Translations under genes and position numbers: made by a program
Origin: Gnetum montanum
Taxonomy: Eukaryota > Streptophyta > Gnetopsida > Gnetales > Gnetaceae
Assembly (NCBI GenBank): GCA_015680685.1
Contig: MNCI01030961.1
Coordinates: forward strand, 150,292-214,291
DNA: 64,000 bases
Reading direction: 5' to 3'
Notes under the pieces: generated by a model
Database searches by the model: none
What the model was told of the DNA's origin: nothing
Seen by the model: the letters and a program-made list of their open reading frames with translations, nothing else
Shown: positions 43,074 to 54,049 of the stretch, in pieces
How positions within the stretch are numbered: the stretch's first letter is position 1
How the letters are laid out: every line of letters begins with the position of its first letter

Positions 43074-43795
43074 CTTTGCCTAAAACCTTGCTTGCAAGCT
43101 TCCCAGTGTTTACGCTGCTGAGCATTTAAACCGTCGACCATACGCCGATTCCCTCTGAAACCCTCCCTGTGTTTACGCTATGTAATCTAAAACCTCATCT
43201 ATCAACTATCCAACATCTACGCTGATCAGCATCTAAGCTGCCCTATTCAAAACTCACCCTCTGCAAGTCTTCTAGCATCTACGCTATCAACCCTACATGG
43301 ACTTTATCCACAAAAATCCCAGTGTCTACGCTGCCAAGTATACGCTACAAGCCTTACGCTGAAAATTTTGCTTACGCTATACACAACTGTTAGAGTTTAC
43401 GTCGCACATTTTTACGTCGTAGAATTGTCTACGCTACCGTCCATTTACGCTATGCTTTTTACGCCATAGATTTTGTCTACGCTGCACACTAACTTTCTCT
43501 GAGATTTTGTTTATGCCACCTCTTTACGCTGCAAAGTCGTTTACACTACTGTTTAGTTACACCGCACTCTATACGCTGTAAAACCTGTATGCTGCTTAGT
43601 GTATACGCTGCACTCCTTACGTTGCAGACTTGTCTACGCTGATCTTATACGCTCCATTCCTATATGTTGTCTACACTATCGTTATACGCTGGATGTTGAA
43701 GCGTATATGCTGCACATTACCAAGTAAGTTTACATTGTACTAAGTGCATTAATTTGATATCCCTATACTGTGTCATACCCTCAACAAGTCATCAT
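43074..43795 (+). repeat. Element C leader made of TTTACGCTG-type words
   Basis: No gene. Dozens of irregularly spaced TACGCT(G/A) words (for example 43108-43740: GTTTACGCTGCTGAGC, TCTACGCTATCAACC, TATACGCTGCAC) fill the leader between primer site and gag. The same word class fills the LTR U5. Confidence 0.8.
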
Positions 43796-45621
43796 GAACC
43801 CCGCAAACACCACTGCTACAACCGCTCAAGTCACCGACATGGTAGGCACCATGGCTACCCAATAGCCTGTCATTCCACAGCCAATAGTACAACCCACAGC
43901 AGGGCCCCGTCGGTCCCTAAGGTTGCAAGGGAGGAATCCAACCTCTAACATTATAACCCAGGACTAGTACAACTTCATATGTGTGAAGATACAAGCTGGT
44001 CTGGCAATAGATCGAGCTGAAACAGAGGGAAAGAGGTAGTACGAACTCTTCTACAGGGGGGGACGTGAGTTCATCCCTTCCCTATACGATATAATCCCTA
44101 TGCCAGAACAGTACTTAGAGCTTATCACATGACTCCTCTTGCAAAGGAGCTAGTCATTGGATCAACCTATAGTGGATTTCCAACCAGAAGAGGAGGACGA
44201 GTTTGCTGCCCAATCCGAACACGAAGACTCCTATCACACCCTCAGTCCACAAACCTACATCAACCCCATGTTTCATCCAAGTGTAGGGGAAGTCATGCCA
44301 CTCCAGCCCCTCAGGCTCACCCACGCATAAATGCCTCTGCCAGAAACATCTGCATTTGCTCATGCTCCTCTGACTAACCCGTAATTCAGCACACTCCCTC
44401 TCGTTATCGTCCCCGCTGTAGCTGCCGATCCATCCTCGCAAGCACCACCCCCTCACAATAACATGGGAGCAACCTTCTCACCTCAAGTGATTGGGATGCC
44501 ACATGTGATACCGGCATCCATGTCTACCCACTATATCCCCCACATCCAAATGCACGGGGCCCCTTCCATCGCTGTAACCCAATAGGGGGTTCCTCCATAA
44601 AACGTAGCTAGACAATGGGCAATGATGGGTGTGCCATCACATCAACCCTCTCAATACAACATGCCACCCCATACAATTCCACCAGCTAACATTCTCCAAG
44701 TACAACCACAACCACAGCAACAACAACCCCTTGTCTACAATGTGTCATCCCTAGTGCCACCCACTATAAACGTGCCACAAGCACAACCATCAACTGCATA
44801 GCTTTCATCCTTTCAACCCACCATCCAACACTCTAACCTATACAATATACCACAACCTCAAGCTGCCATGTCACCTAGTGCCCAAGACTAGGTAGATGCT
44901 AAAAAATTAATGTAGGAACTAACTGACAAGGTAAAGCGCCTCAAAACAGCTACCGACGGAGAGCTGAAGGTAGTGGACTTCTACCACGATGACCCCATCA
45001 GCCCTTCCATCCCACCTCTAACCTTTCCTAAAGGCATATCGTTGCCAACACTAACTAAATATAATGGGAAAATGGACCCCAATGCACATCTTATAACATT
45101 TAGGCTAGAATTTGCGCTACTCTAGGCATGGCCCCATGCCATTTTGCAAGTGTTCCCTATGTCTCTTGCAGGGAGAGCACTCGATTGGTACCGGGCCTTA
45201 CCAAGGAGTTCTATATTTTCCTTGGAAGAGTTGTTACATCAATTTGTGACCAGGTTCAAATATAACTTGAAGCCTGAGGCGACATTGGATAGCCTCATAC
45301 AGGTTAAACAAGTACTACTCGAACCTGTGCAGAAATTTATTCAGAGGTGGAGTGCTGCTCTCAATGAGCTACACAAGCCAATCTCACAGACATATCTGCT
45401 CACAATTCTAAAGGGGGCCGTTAATGACTTCTTTAAATCTAAATTGTACTATCTTAATGCATGTAATATTAACCAATCCTTTGTGCAAATCAGAAATATA
45501 GAGGAGGCAGCTCAAAACAACCATGACCCTGCATACTTAGCCTTCAAAACTCAACACAGTAAAAAAGATAAAGAGAAGGCTAAAGGAACTATAGTGGCAG
45601 AAAAACTACATCCAAACATGT
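43796..45621 (+). pseudogene. Element C: gag
   Basis: Start taken at ATG 43796 (MNPANTTATTAQV). The N-terminal YNFICVKIQAGLAIDRAE matches B gag, followed by a Pro/Gln-rich linker (44280-44900) and the capsid core GISLPTLTKYNGKMDPNAHL, then SLAGRALDWYRALPRSSI, QFVTRFKYNLKPEATLDSLI, EPVQKFIQRWSAALNELHKP and ILKGAVNDFFKSKLYYL. The frame 45144-45620 is fully open. The ORF ends in the basic KKDKEKAKG segment and runs directly into integrase sequence near 45622, so the zinc knuckle is lost. A few stops upstream of 45120. Confidence 0.88.
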
Positions 45622-46334
45622 ATGCAATTTCATTCTTGAAAACATTGTAACCTGCTTTGGCATTCCCATGACAATCATCACTGACAACGGGCCACAATTT
45701 AGCAGTGCCGAGACCAAAACCTTTTGTGAAACTCTAGCGATCAAACACTCGTTTTCATCCCCTTACTATCCTCAGAGCAATGGGCAAGCAGAGGCGATGA
45801 ACAAAATGATTATTACAATACTCGAAAATATGCTCACCCAAAGCAAGCAAAAATGGCACGAACAATTGATATACGCATTATGGGCATACTGTACTACACA
45901 TAAAACTTCAACAAGTAAAACACCATATAGTCTTGTTTACGGTTCAGAAGCTATTTTATCTTTGGAATTACAGGTAGCATCTCTAAGGATCACACTTTCT
46001 GGACTCCTCGACGACGGGCAAAATAATGATCTGCACATCATTGACCTGGACTCAGTAGAGGAAGAACGCATACGTGCCCTCGATCAGATCGAATGGTATC
46101 AAAAATAACAACGGCAACGACATCGGAACAACATCCATAAGCGCCCCATCAAAGAAGGTGACCTTGTACTTAAGGCAGTTCGAGAACACTCAGAAAAATT
46201 CTCAGCCAACTGGGATGGGCTTGACTTGGTCATTAAAGCATTTGACAATGGAGCATTTAAGCTCGCTGACATGGAAGGGAATGAGCTTGCCAATCCAACC
46301 AATCACTTGTTCCTAAAACTATTCTACATTTGAG
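45622..46334 (+). pseudogene. Element C: truncated integrase
   Basis: Begins within the catalytic core (FILENIVTCFGIPMTIITDNG). Second Asp (TDNGPQFSS) and Glu (AEAMNKMI) are intact, as are PYYPQSNGQ, LWAYCTTHKTSTSKTPYSLV and YGSEAILSLELQV. After a frameshift at about 46107 the tail continues: FSANWDGLDLVIKAFDNGAF, KLADMEGNELANP, ending LFYI at 46333. The HHCC module and first Asp are missing, so it is not functional. The frame 45668-46108 is open for 146 codons. Confidence 0.9.
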
Positions 46335-46344
46335 TACAAGCTCA

Positions 46345-46810
46345 GGTACGTGTGAGTCCTGGAGTCATGACTATAAACTAATACCACAGAATCATCCTGG
46401 AGTCACGACTATAAACTGATACCACAGAATCATCCTGGAGTCACGACTATAAACTGATACCACAGAATCATCCTGGAGTCACGACTATAAACTGATACCA
46501 CCTAAAGTCCTGGATCATGACTTAAAACTAATACCATATCTTGTCCTGGAATCATGATGATAAAATGGTACCACACAGTGTCCATAATGATGATAAACTA
46601 GCACCCGTCTGGCATGATAATAAACTGCCACCGTCGCATTCACCAGAGTCCGCTAAGACTATAAACTAGTTTGCCTCTTCATGGTTTGCTAAGACTAAAA
46701 ACTGACAACGTAACGTCTGCCACGACACTAAATGGGTAATGTCCAATTGGTTATGACATAAAACTAACCCATGATAGTCAGCCAAGACTATAAACTGGCA
46801 AGTTCATCTC
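46345..46810 (+). repeat. Element C tandem repeats, including four 38-bp units
   Basis: 46361-46512 holds four near-identical 38-bp units (starts 46361, 46399, 46437, 46475), each containing GACTATAAACTGATACCACA. Degenerate units continue to about 46800 (GATAATAAACTGCCACC, GACTATAAACTGGCAAG). The position directly after integrase matches block 3 of element B, and the core (TA)TAAACT(G/A)(G/A)(C/T)A is related. Confidence 0.93.
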
Positions 46811-47851
46811 TGGTTCCTCAATCTGCCGCCACATTGAAACTCCATCAGCATCACTGCATCACCTACCATCAGCTGATTTTACCAACATTGTTGCCATTTA
46901 TATACAATGCCTAGAATCTCTTCCAGTACCTTTATTCCATTAGTTGCTGTTTAAGTCTAAGCTTGCCTATTCACTCATGGTTTTTCTTGTTTCCTTGGAG
47001 TTATGTTTACAGGATGACACCCAGAGGTTTTCACACAAGAATGCATTTCATCATAAGCAGCAAGATGGGATAATGACCACAGCACGCATGGCAAGACTAA
47101 ATCAAACCATTCGCTAGTACATCCCCATCTCCCAACACACTCTCTATCTATGCACTGACACAGTTTACTCAGTCACACCTTTGATACACCCAGTACATCC
47201 AAAACTTTGAGCACACTGTTGCATACTGTAACACCCTGAAGCAGTTGCGACACACAACGTAGCACTTGCTCATGCGTATAGAATCAAAGCAAAGTTTCTT
47301 CCCAAAAAAAAAGAACTTGGCACTTCCACACAAGCCCCAAGCAGGAAGGCAATTATCTTAAAACCAAGTACTCATGTTAAAAACAATAAAAAAACATCCA
47401 GTTGCATAGCTTTGGCTCTCCACCAACAGGCTTCCCCTAAAAACTAAACAACGGCCCTGTTCCTCCAAAGAATGTAACACATCCCCCCATGGATTTGGTC
47501 TTGCCAGCAAGTTCTCTTGAACATTACCCAAGAGTCTTGTTCCGCCAAAGGACGCACCTTACATGTCTGAATTCCAAGGCTGCTAAATAATAGCTGTTGA
47601 CAAGGACCAGCATGACACACACACACTGAGCATCCCCTTTTCACCAAGCACAATCCCTTGGGTAGTTATTAGTCTCCACAATCCCCATTCTCCTACCAGT
47701 TACAAATCCCACTTTCCCAATCCAATGTACTACTAAACACGGTGCGATGAGATCTAGTCAAGTGGCAACAGACAAAGTCTCTATCAAGTTGCTTGTGGTG
47801 TTTTGCACTTCTTTGTCGACACTTCTCGGGTCGATTCCTCTAAACGTCAAC
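46811..47851 (+). other. Element C: 3' untranslated region
   Basis: No gene supported. The end (GGTGTTTTGCACTTC, AACGTCAACAAAGAGGGG) parallels element B's end. Short frames are not conserved in B. Confidence 0.55.
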
Positions 47852-47860
47852 AAAGAGGGG
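47852..47860 (+). promoter_or_regulatory. Element C polypurine tract
   Basis: AAAGAGGGG followed by CCAA and the 3' LTR, the same as in element B. Confidence 0.9.
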
Positions 47861-47864
47861 CCAA

Positions 47865-49220
47865 TGAAACACCACAAAATTTGGAGCTTAGCACTTGTCC
47901 AACACCAAGCAGGACAGACAACCACAGCTGCATTTGGTGTCACACTTGACAATTTCGGAGATCCGATGCTTAATTTTCACTAAGTCTCCAGTCCCAGCGT
48001 ATATGCCCAATGTATACGCCCAAGTGTACATTCCTAGCGTATACGCTCAAATCTCAGTGTATACGCCTAGCGTGTATGCTCAAGTTCATAGCGTCTACGC
48101 CCAGCATACACGACCTCACATGTACGCTCAGGAGGTACAACAGATGCATACGCCCAGCATCAAATCTCCAAAGACGACATAAAAACAGCACTATAGAGCA
48201 AGATTTGGCACAAGGCAATGACCATCAGCATATAAGCCCCAGCGTATACGCCCAACACATCAGCGTATACACCTAGTGTCCACCAGCGCATATGCCCAAC
48301 ATATACGCCAACGTCCACGACATTTATGCCTAAGTGTACATACGCCCAGCACATCAGCGTATACGCCCCTGCGTATACACCCAGTGTCCACTAGCGCATA
48401 TGCCCAGTGTTTACGCCAACATCCATGACATCTATGCCTAAGTCTATATATGCCCAGCACATCAGCGTATACGGCCCAGCACCTCCAGCGTATACGCCCA
48501 CAGTTTACGCTCGCTGCAGATAGCGTATACGCCCACCAAATGTAACATATTGTACACTTGTATTTTATGCTTTTGCACCCGGTCAACGCGCCACGTGTCT
48601 CCCAACCCAAGTCTAATGCCAAACCGTGTAGAAAAGCCCATATTTTTACGAAATCAAGAGGTTGGCAAAATTCCCAGAGCACACCAGAGAGTAGAGATGC
48701 TACGAACCAGAGCACAAAACCTTTTACACTGGACAACCCTGTACGCTCAGCATACAGCCTCTTCACTGTGCCTACAGTGTGAACCAGCCACCATCATCCT
48801 TGCATCCATCGGGACTTTTCGTCTGCCTTGTGTTCCAGTCACAACTACGTTAGACCAGTACATTGTACTTTCATTCTGTAATGCCATTGTTACATTTTCT
48901 TCCTACAATTCTTTACAGTCTACATTAATTCTTGCATGTATTCTGTTTACGCTTGTTTACGTCTACACTTGGTTCACATCGTTTACGCTTTTTACGCTCT
49001 AATTTATGCTTGTTACGTCGTTTACATATAACCCAGCGTATCGCACTTCGGTGTACATTCGGAGAAATCCTTGTCTGATCCGTGTGCAGACCACCCAAGG
49101 TACTCTACCTTCATTCATTCCAGCTTGCCTCCAGGCAAAGGTAGGATCTTCTGTATGCATCCTGTGATCCCATGGCCTGTATTTCCTTTCAGCCGGAGAC
49201 CGACGATTTCAGACGGTACA
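47865..49220 (+). mobile_element. Element C: 3' LTR
   Basis: TGAAACACC ... GACGGTACA, 1356 bp. Contains five exact GCGTATACGC palindromes and many variants between 48000 and 48535. The TATA box is mutated to TAGAAAAG (48629-48636) compared with TATAAAAG in the 5' LTR. Confidence 0.93.
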
Positions 49221-49225
49221 CCCAT
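49221..49225 (+). repeat. Target-site duplication of element C (right)
   Basis: CCCAT, identical to 41719-41723; D gag resumes after it. Confidence 0.93.
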
Positions 49226-49745
49226 GAATGTTACTTCTGCTGCTACTATCAACCACAATGGGAATCCTCCACAACATTGAAGGTGTCCCTTCTTTAGACA
49301 TGACCATAGAAAGGGACAACATAATTTTGAGACCATTACATCCTCCCACTCAACACAATTTTAACACTATGGTTCATCTTTCTCCTCAAACCCAATGCCT
49401 CATGTTATCTTATCAGGGCCACCAATCAATACTCCAACAACCATGCAGCCTAATGAATATAGCCACATAAGGAGACATATTGATCCTTGCATCTCATCTT
49501 ATGGTCAAGGGTGCCATAATTGGTCAACTTTGTATCAATTAAAATCATCTTCTAACTTTCCCCACTATGTCAACTTTAATACAGTGTGTGCACCCCAATT
49601 TGGGTACATTCCAATCATGACATGAAAAGAAACTGAGTAGTTTGTATATGACTAGGTTCCAATATTTTCGAAATGCATGGATCCAACCCTTCCATTTATT
49701 AATTCCCACTATGATCAAAAGTTTAGTTATGGGGGATATCCCCCA
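49226..49745 (+). pseudogene. Element D: gag, 3' part
   Basis: Continues the Pro/His/Gln-rich gag tail of D (HPPTQHNFNTMVHLSPQTQ, then PNEYSHIRRHIDPCIS and NFNTVCAPQFGYIP). It stops near 49745, after which a T-rich 3' UTR begins directly. Protease and pol are therefore deleted. Confidence 0.6.
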
Positions 49746-51853
49746 TTCTAACAAACAGAATTAATAAATGTTTTTCCTTTTCTTTAATTTTACAATTTTT
49801 TGTTTTCTAGTTTTTCATCTTTCAACTTTTTGTTTTATCTTTTTATTGGTTGGTTCATCTTTTTATTTATTGTTTTATCTTTTTATATTTTTATGGGTAA
49901 CCTCATCTATGAATAAAACACTCATGTGACTTGCTAGTTGAGGTTTTGTTCTATGCTATCAAGTCTCAGGTGACTAATTACTTGGATAGTGAGCCCATTA
50001 CATCCACCCACCCATTCTATTAATAAGAGGTTCTACTCTAGGTCCAATGATATTCTTGACATCATTAAAACATAAAGTAATTTTGTGCTCATTATGCCTA
50101 GAGCGAAGAAGGATGGAATAAGCAAGAATAGCTAGGTTGTGACATCAAGGGGACTTGTGGATTCTCTTTGATGACATTTGTAAGAGTTACCATATAGTTT
50201 GGTTGTACTAAGATCCTTTTAGATCTAACGAAAAATGGGAGTAAGAGTAATAAAGGCACTCAATAAAGAAACTCAATGTTATTCTAGGGGGTCCTACTGG
50301 AAAGACATGCACCCATGCCTAAATGTAGGCAGCTTCTCTAGATTACGCATCAAAAAAATAAAAAATAAATAAATAAATAACAAAAAAAAAGAAAAAAAAG
50401 AGAGAAAAGAAGAGTGTACCAAAGTGGCCAGCCAAAAAGAAAAAGAAAAGATCAAGATGTAAGTGCCACAAAGAAATTCCAAATCACTCTTCTCTTGAAC
50501 AAAATGCCAAGTGATCGTACACCTTGCTATCATGATCCTCTTATGATTTTTCATCATGGCATGAAACAATGTAATGTCATTAATCAAAGCAAAGGACTTG
50601 ATCTTGATTTTGGAGTGACAGGCTAATGAAACATTAATCATGCCCTACACTCAAGATTAATTATGCCCTAGGTCATTCACCTCATGTTCCAATCTTTGCA
50701 ATCCTTCTATGATTTGTCTCATCTCGTTATCCAAGAATTTTTGACTTGTGTCCTATGTCGCATAGGATTCATACCTCATCATGGTAGTATCAACATGTGT
50801 GTGTTTTTTTGCATCGGTGTAGATTACATTTAACCCTTCTAGTGCCTATAGGCATTTTAACGTGTGGTTACACAAGGGAATTATAGGTTGGAACCTACTC
50901 TGGGAAGGACCCACTTGCATAACTTTTGTAATTTGCACTTTGTGCACATCACCACATCATTTTATACCCTTCAAGTACTTCATTGCCAAATCTATTCTTT
51001 CCTTTTTCATTATTTTATCAAACGTTCCTCAAAACCATTACATGTCCTTTTATGTGTCACCTAAAGAAAAAAGTCCAAAATTAAACTTTTAGGGAAACTT
51101 CCTTGAAAAGAATTTCTAACTCTAAAATCACACTAAGCAAAGAATTCAACATTTATGAAAGGCAATGACTAAGGTATGAAATAATTGAACTTCTTTCAAA
51201 AACCTTACTAATAATTTATCTTTGTGTGATTATAGATGGCCCTTAAAAGAGGCCAATAAGGAGGACCTTCTCAAGGTGCAACTAAATGCCCAAGGGGAGG
51301 CAAAGGCCAAGGACCTCATGTAGAACATGTAGAGCAGAAGGCACAATCATTCAACATCCATCAATGAACTCCTATCACTACACAATCTAGCTATGAAAAA
51401 GTTGGAGAGGTTACGACCCAAGCCTATGAAGAGGAATGATGACTATTTATAACATGTCATGTCAAGGCCAATCAAGTGTTCCCAAAGCTTCCATGCCCAT
51501 GGGATGTGCTAACTCCATCAAACATTGGAGCATTAGCATGGATGGCATAGGACCCTTGAACCGAAGAGGAAAAGCTCCAAGCACTCCTTTAGAGCCATCA
51601 ACTTCCAAGACCTGGAGCACAAGACAAGGGGAAGAGATCCATGGAGGAACCACCACCACTAGGAACCATATGATTTGCAATAAATTTTGTAATTTTTTTT
51701 TTGTGTCCCAATTTTATTGTATTCAATTCTTCACTATGGCATGAATAAATTCCTAGTCATTTAATAATCCCATACCTATACATTATGTAATCAATTGGGC
51801 TTGTTCTCATTTTGTTCGACTTATAGACAATTTTTCATTAAGTCACGGGGGTA
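49746..51853 (+). other. Element D: 3' untranslated region
   Basis: No gene. A T-rich stretch (49760-49890) corresponds to 12580-12720 of G. GACATGCACCCATGCCT near 50303 matches G at 13232. CCTACTCTGGGAAGGACCCA near 50896 matches 17380 and H near 59400. The region ends in CACGGGGGTA, the purine tract before the 3' LTR. The 102-codon frame at 51436-51744 has no recognisable domain. Confidence 0.6.
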
Positions 51854-52737
51854 TGATGAACCATGATTTGTCAGGCTCTGATATCAAACCCGCAATACTG
51901 AATCCATGATATTGGATATGTGATATCATGCATTGGCTAATGATACATGATACATGATATTGTGGTTCTTGTGTAAGCATATAAATACAACATTTGGGTG
52001 CACAGGAAAGGGGAGTTAGAGTTAATAGAAGTAAGTATAGAAGTAGAGTCTTTTTATTAATTTTTAGTTCATTTTAACTCTTTCATCAATGCATGCCTAT
52101 AGTGTGATGATTTTAATTATATGAAACCTTTATTTGAGTGTGACCTACTTAGGCATTCAAATGATCGACAATAAAGATTAAGATTACTTCATCATTGCAG
52201 CATTCACTTAGTTTTAATTGCTTAATTGTTATTGTTATTTATTACTTTATTAATTAATTTTTATTTACCTTCCTTTACTATCCCTGTTATTAAATGTGAA
52301 ATGAGTACAAATTAATCACGAGCATTTAAGTGTGACTACTTGGTAAGCTAGTAGTGTATCTAGGAGCACTCAAGTAATATATGCTTGGTAATCCCAGAAG
52401 TAGTACACAAAGTCCAAGATGTGTACGGATGATTAAGGACATTCTCCTCACACTTAGGCTAGCTTAGATTCTATTCTTCCACTCCCTTTTAGCTTAAAAC
52501 AAATTTATTTTCCATTGCCTCTAAGGGTAGCACTACTTTAGGCCCACATCATACACCTCACTCTATACTAAACCATACATGACAAAGCAAACACTAGTCT
52601 AGGTGGAAAGACATTGAATTGTGATCAATGTGTAACCATATAGATACCACAACTATCCTGTTTGGAAAGTTCAACCGGATTGTGCATGAATTCCTGTATT
52701 TGTATGGTTGAGTGTAGGGGTACATCGCCACTCATCA
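51854..52737 (+). mobile_element. Element D: 3' LTR
   Basis: TGATGAACC ... CTCATCA, 884 bp, uninterrupted. It preserves the empty target site of B (GGAAAGGGGAGTTAGAG). TATA box CATATAAATAC near 51980. Confidence 0.9.
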
Positions 52738-53110
52738 CCTAGTCATCAGCCCCTTTTTATCCTACCATGTTTATACCAATGCAATATATAGAAACACACC
52801 ACACATAATTGGTGCTACAATGTACAACCTTTCATTTCTCCATGCCTTTCACCACATAGCCAAGGTCTATGTTACCCTCCTCATTAGTTGTCCTCACAAT
52901 TAATAAAGTCAAGAAACCTGATGAAGCAAAGAGGGACAAGAAAAAATAATGATGGACCAGGGGATACAATATGAGGAGAGCTCTCCTTTAACATCATTAG
53001 TGAAAGGGTAGTAGAATACAAGATTATGCAAAATAGGCCATACAAATTTCCTAATCTTTCAAAGATTAGGAAGCATTTGCACAAGTAGTGTATGTCCTTG
53101 ATCCTCCTCC
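52738..53110 (+). pseudogene. Element E: gag/protease relic resuming after D
   Basis: Proline/valine-rich gag-linker text (ISPFLSYHVYTNAIYRNT-like) gives way to a protease-end segment. Around 53040-53075, CCTAATCTTTCAAAGATTAG matches 2795-2820 of element A. The capsid and protease core are missing. Confidence 0.45.
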
Positions 53111-53334
53111 TACTCTATGAACTCATAGCCATGTAACCGTGTACTTATAACCTATTAGCCTCGATTACATGTTTCTTTTTTATGGCATTTTTTTACTTTT
53201 ATTTTCATTTCTATTTATTAAAACCTTTTCTTTCTCTTTTAGCATGATAATTAAAAAAAACCCTCTTATAAGAAATTTAAAGCTAGAAAACTCAAAAAAA
53301 TTTAAAACAAAAAATAGACAAAAATATATTTTCT

Positions 53335-53525
53335 TTTGTAGAACATGAAGCTCACCATGGCCTAAAACTAGAAAAAATGTGGAGGCCTGCCATGGCCTAA
53401 AATTGGCAAAAATGTGGAGGCCCACCATGTCCTAAAATTATTAAAAATGTTGGGGCCCACCATGGCCTAAAACTAGCAAACATTGTATGGCTTGTCATGG
53501 CTTAAAATTGGCAAACAATCTTTTG
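53335..53525 (+). repeat. Element E tandem repeat block (CACCATGGCCTAAAACTAG)
   Basis: Five units of about 35 bp with GGCC(C/T)(A/G)CCATGGCCTAAAA(C/T)T(A/G)GCAAA and AATGTGGAGGC spacers. It lies upstream of the 3' end of the antisense ORF, as in A and B. Confidence 0.9.
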
Positions 53526-54049
53526 ACTTATTTTAATTTTAGTTTACAACCTTATTACCTAGCCATCTCAAATTTATTTTGCATTATAATGTTATAACCA
53601 AGTTTTCCAATGTAGCCATGAATAACATTTATAACATAAAATTATATGACCATAACATGAATAAGACCATAATGCCAAAAATGATATAGCCAAAACTAAA
53701 ACTTAATGATGAAATTAAAGCATCTCCAATATAAGTAGCCATATCCACACTCTATGGAAAAATGTTCAAATAATAAACAATAAACATGAAATAGTCCATA
53801 AAAAAACCCTTAGCTAAAACTAGTCATCAACATCAACAACATAAACATCTATGATCATCAATAAGAAAAACTAAAAGTAGGTAGCTAGTAATGCTAAGGA
53901 GCATCTGTAAGAGGAAACCATTGGGGCCACCAATATCTCTTGGTGCTTGTAACATAATAACATAGAATGAATTAGTAATTAGAACATAAAAAAAATTAGT
54001 CAATAACTTAAGAAAAACTAAAGTAAAATAAAATCAAATAAAAACAATC
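53526..54049. other. AT-rich spacer of element E
   Basis: A-rich on +, matching in style and position 3246-3900 of element A (CATAACATGAATAA, AAAATAAA words). No gene. Confidence 0.4.

Larger units (their letters stand above)
41724..49220 (+). mobile_element. Element C: internally deleted Tat-type retrotransposon
   Basis: 7,497 bp with 5' LTR 41724-43050, primer site 43056, gag 43796-45620, a truncated integrase 45622-46334, tandem repeats 46345-46810, purine tract 47852-47860, 3' LTR 47865-49220, and a perfect CCCAT target duplication. Protease, antisense ORF, RT and both RNases H are absent: gag is joined directly to integrase. LTRs differ by only a few per cent in the first 120 bases, nearly all transitions, so this is the youngest insertion in the nest. 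It could only have moved with proteins supplied in trans. Confidence 0.92.
19648..52737 (+). mobile_element. Element D: Athila-type retrotransposon, host of two nested insertions
   Basis: Two LTRs share termini TGATGAA...CTCATC(A/T). The 5' LTR is split by element B into 19648-19805 plus 39360-40085 (884 bp in total). The 3' LTR is 51854-52737, also 884 bp. The primer site is at 40087 and the purine tract CACGGGGGTA abuts the 3' LTR. Internally only gag (40216-41723 and 49226-49745) and a 3' UTR remain; RT, RNase H and integrase are deleted. Flanks are CCCAA and CCTAG, possibly one 5-bp target site after two transitions. D sits in the gag of element E. Its two LTRs differ visibly (about a fifth of bases in the first 158), the oldest divergence of the nest. 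Confidence 0.8.

Noticed and set aside
43074-43795. Possible tRNA or structured RNA gene in the C leader
   Set aside because: The pairing potential comes from dispersed TACGCT words; no cloverleaf, and no A/B box pattern that I could place.
46361-46512. CRISPR-like array of 38-bp units
   Set aside because: Units are directly adjacent without unique spacers, there are no cas genes, and the context is the 3' UTR of a plant retrotransposon.
50294-50641. A 115-codon minus-strand frame with a Phe-rich stretch
   Set aside because: It is the complement of an A-rich low-complexity segment in the 3' UTR of element D; no counterpart in G or H.
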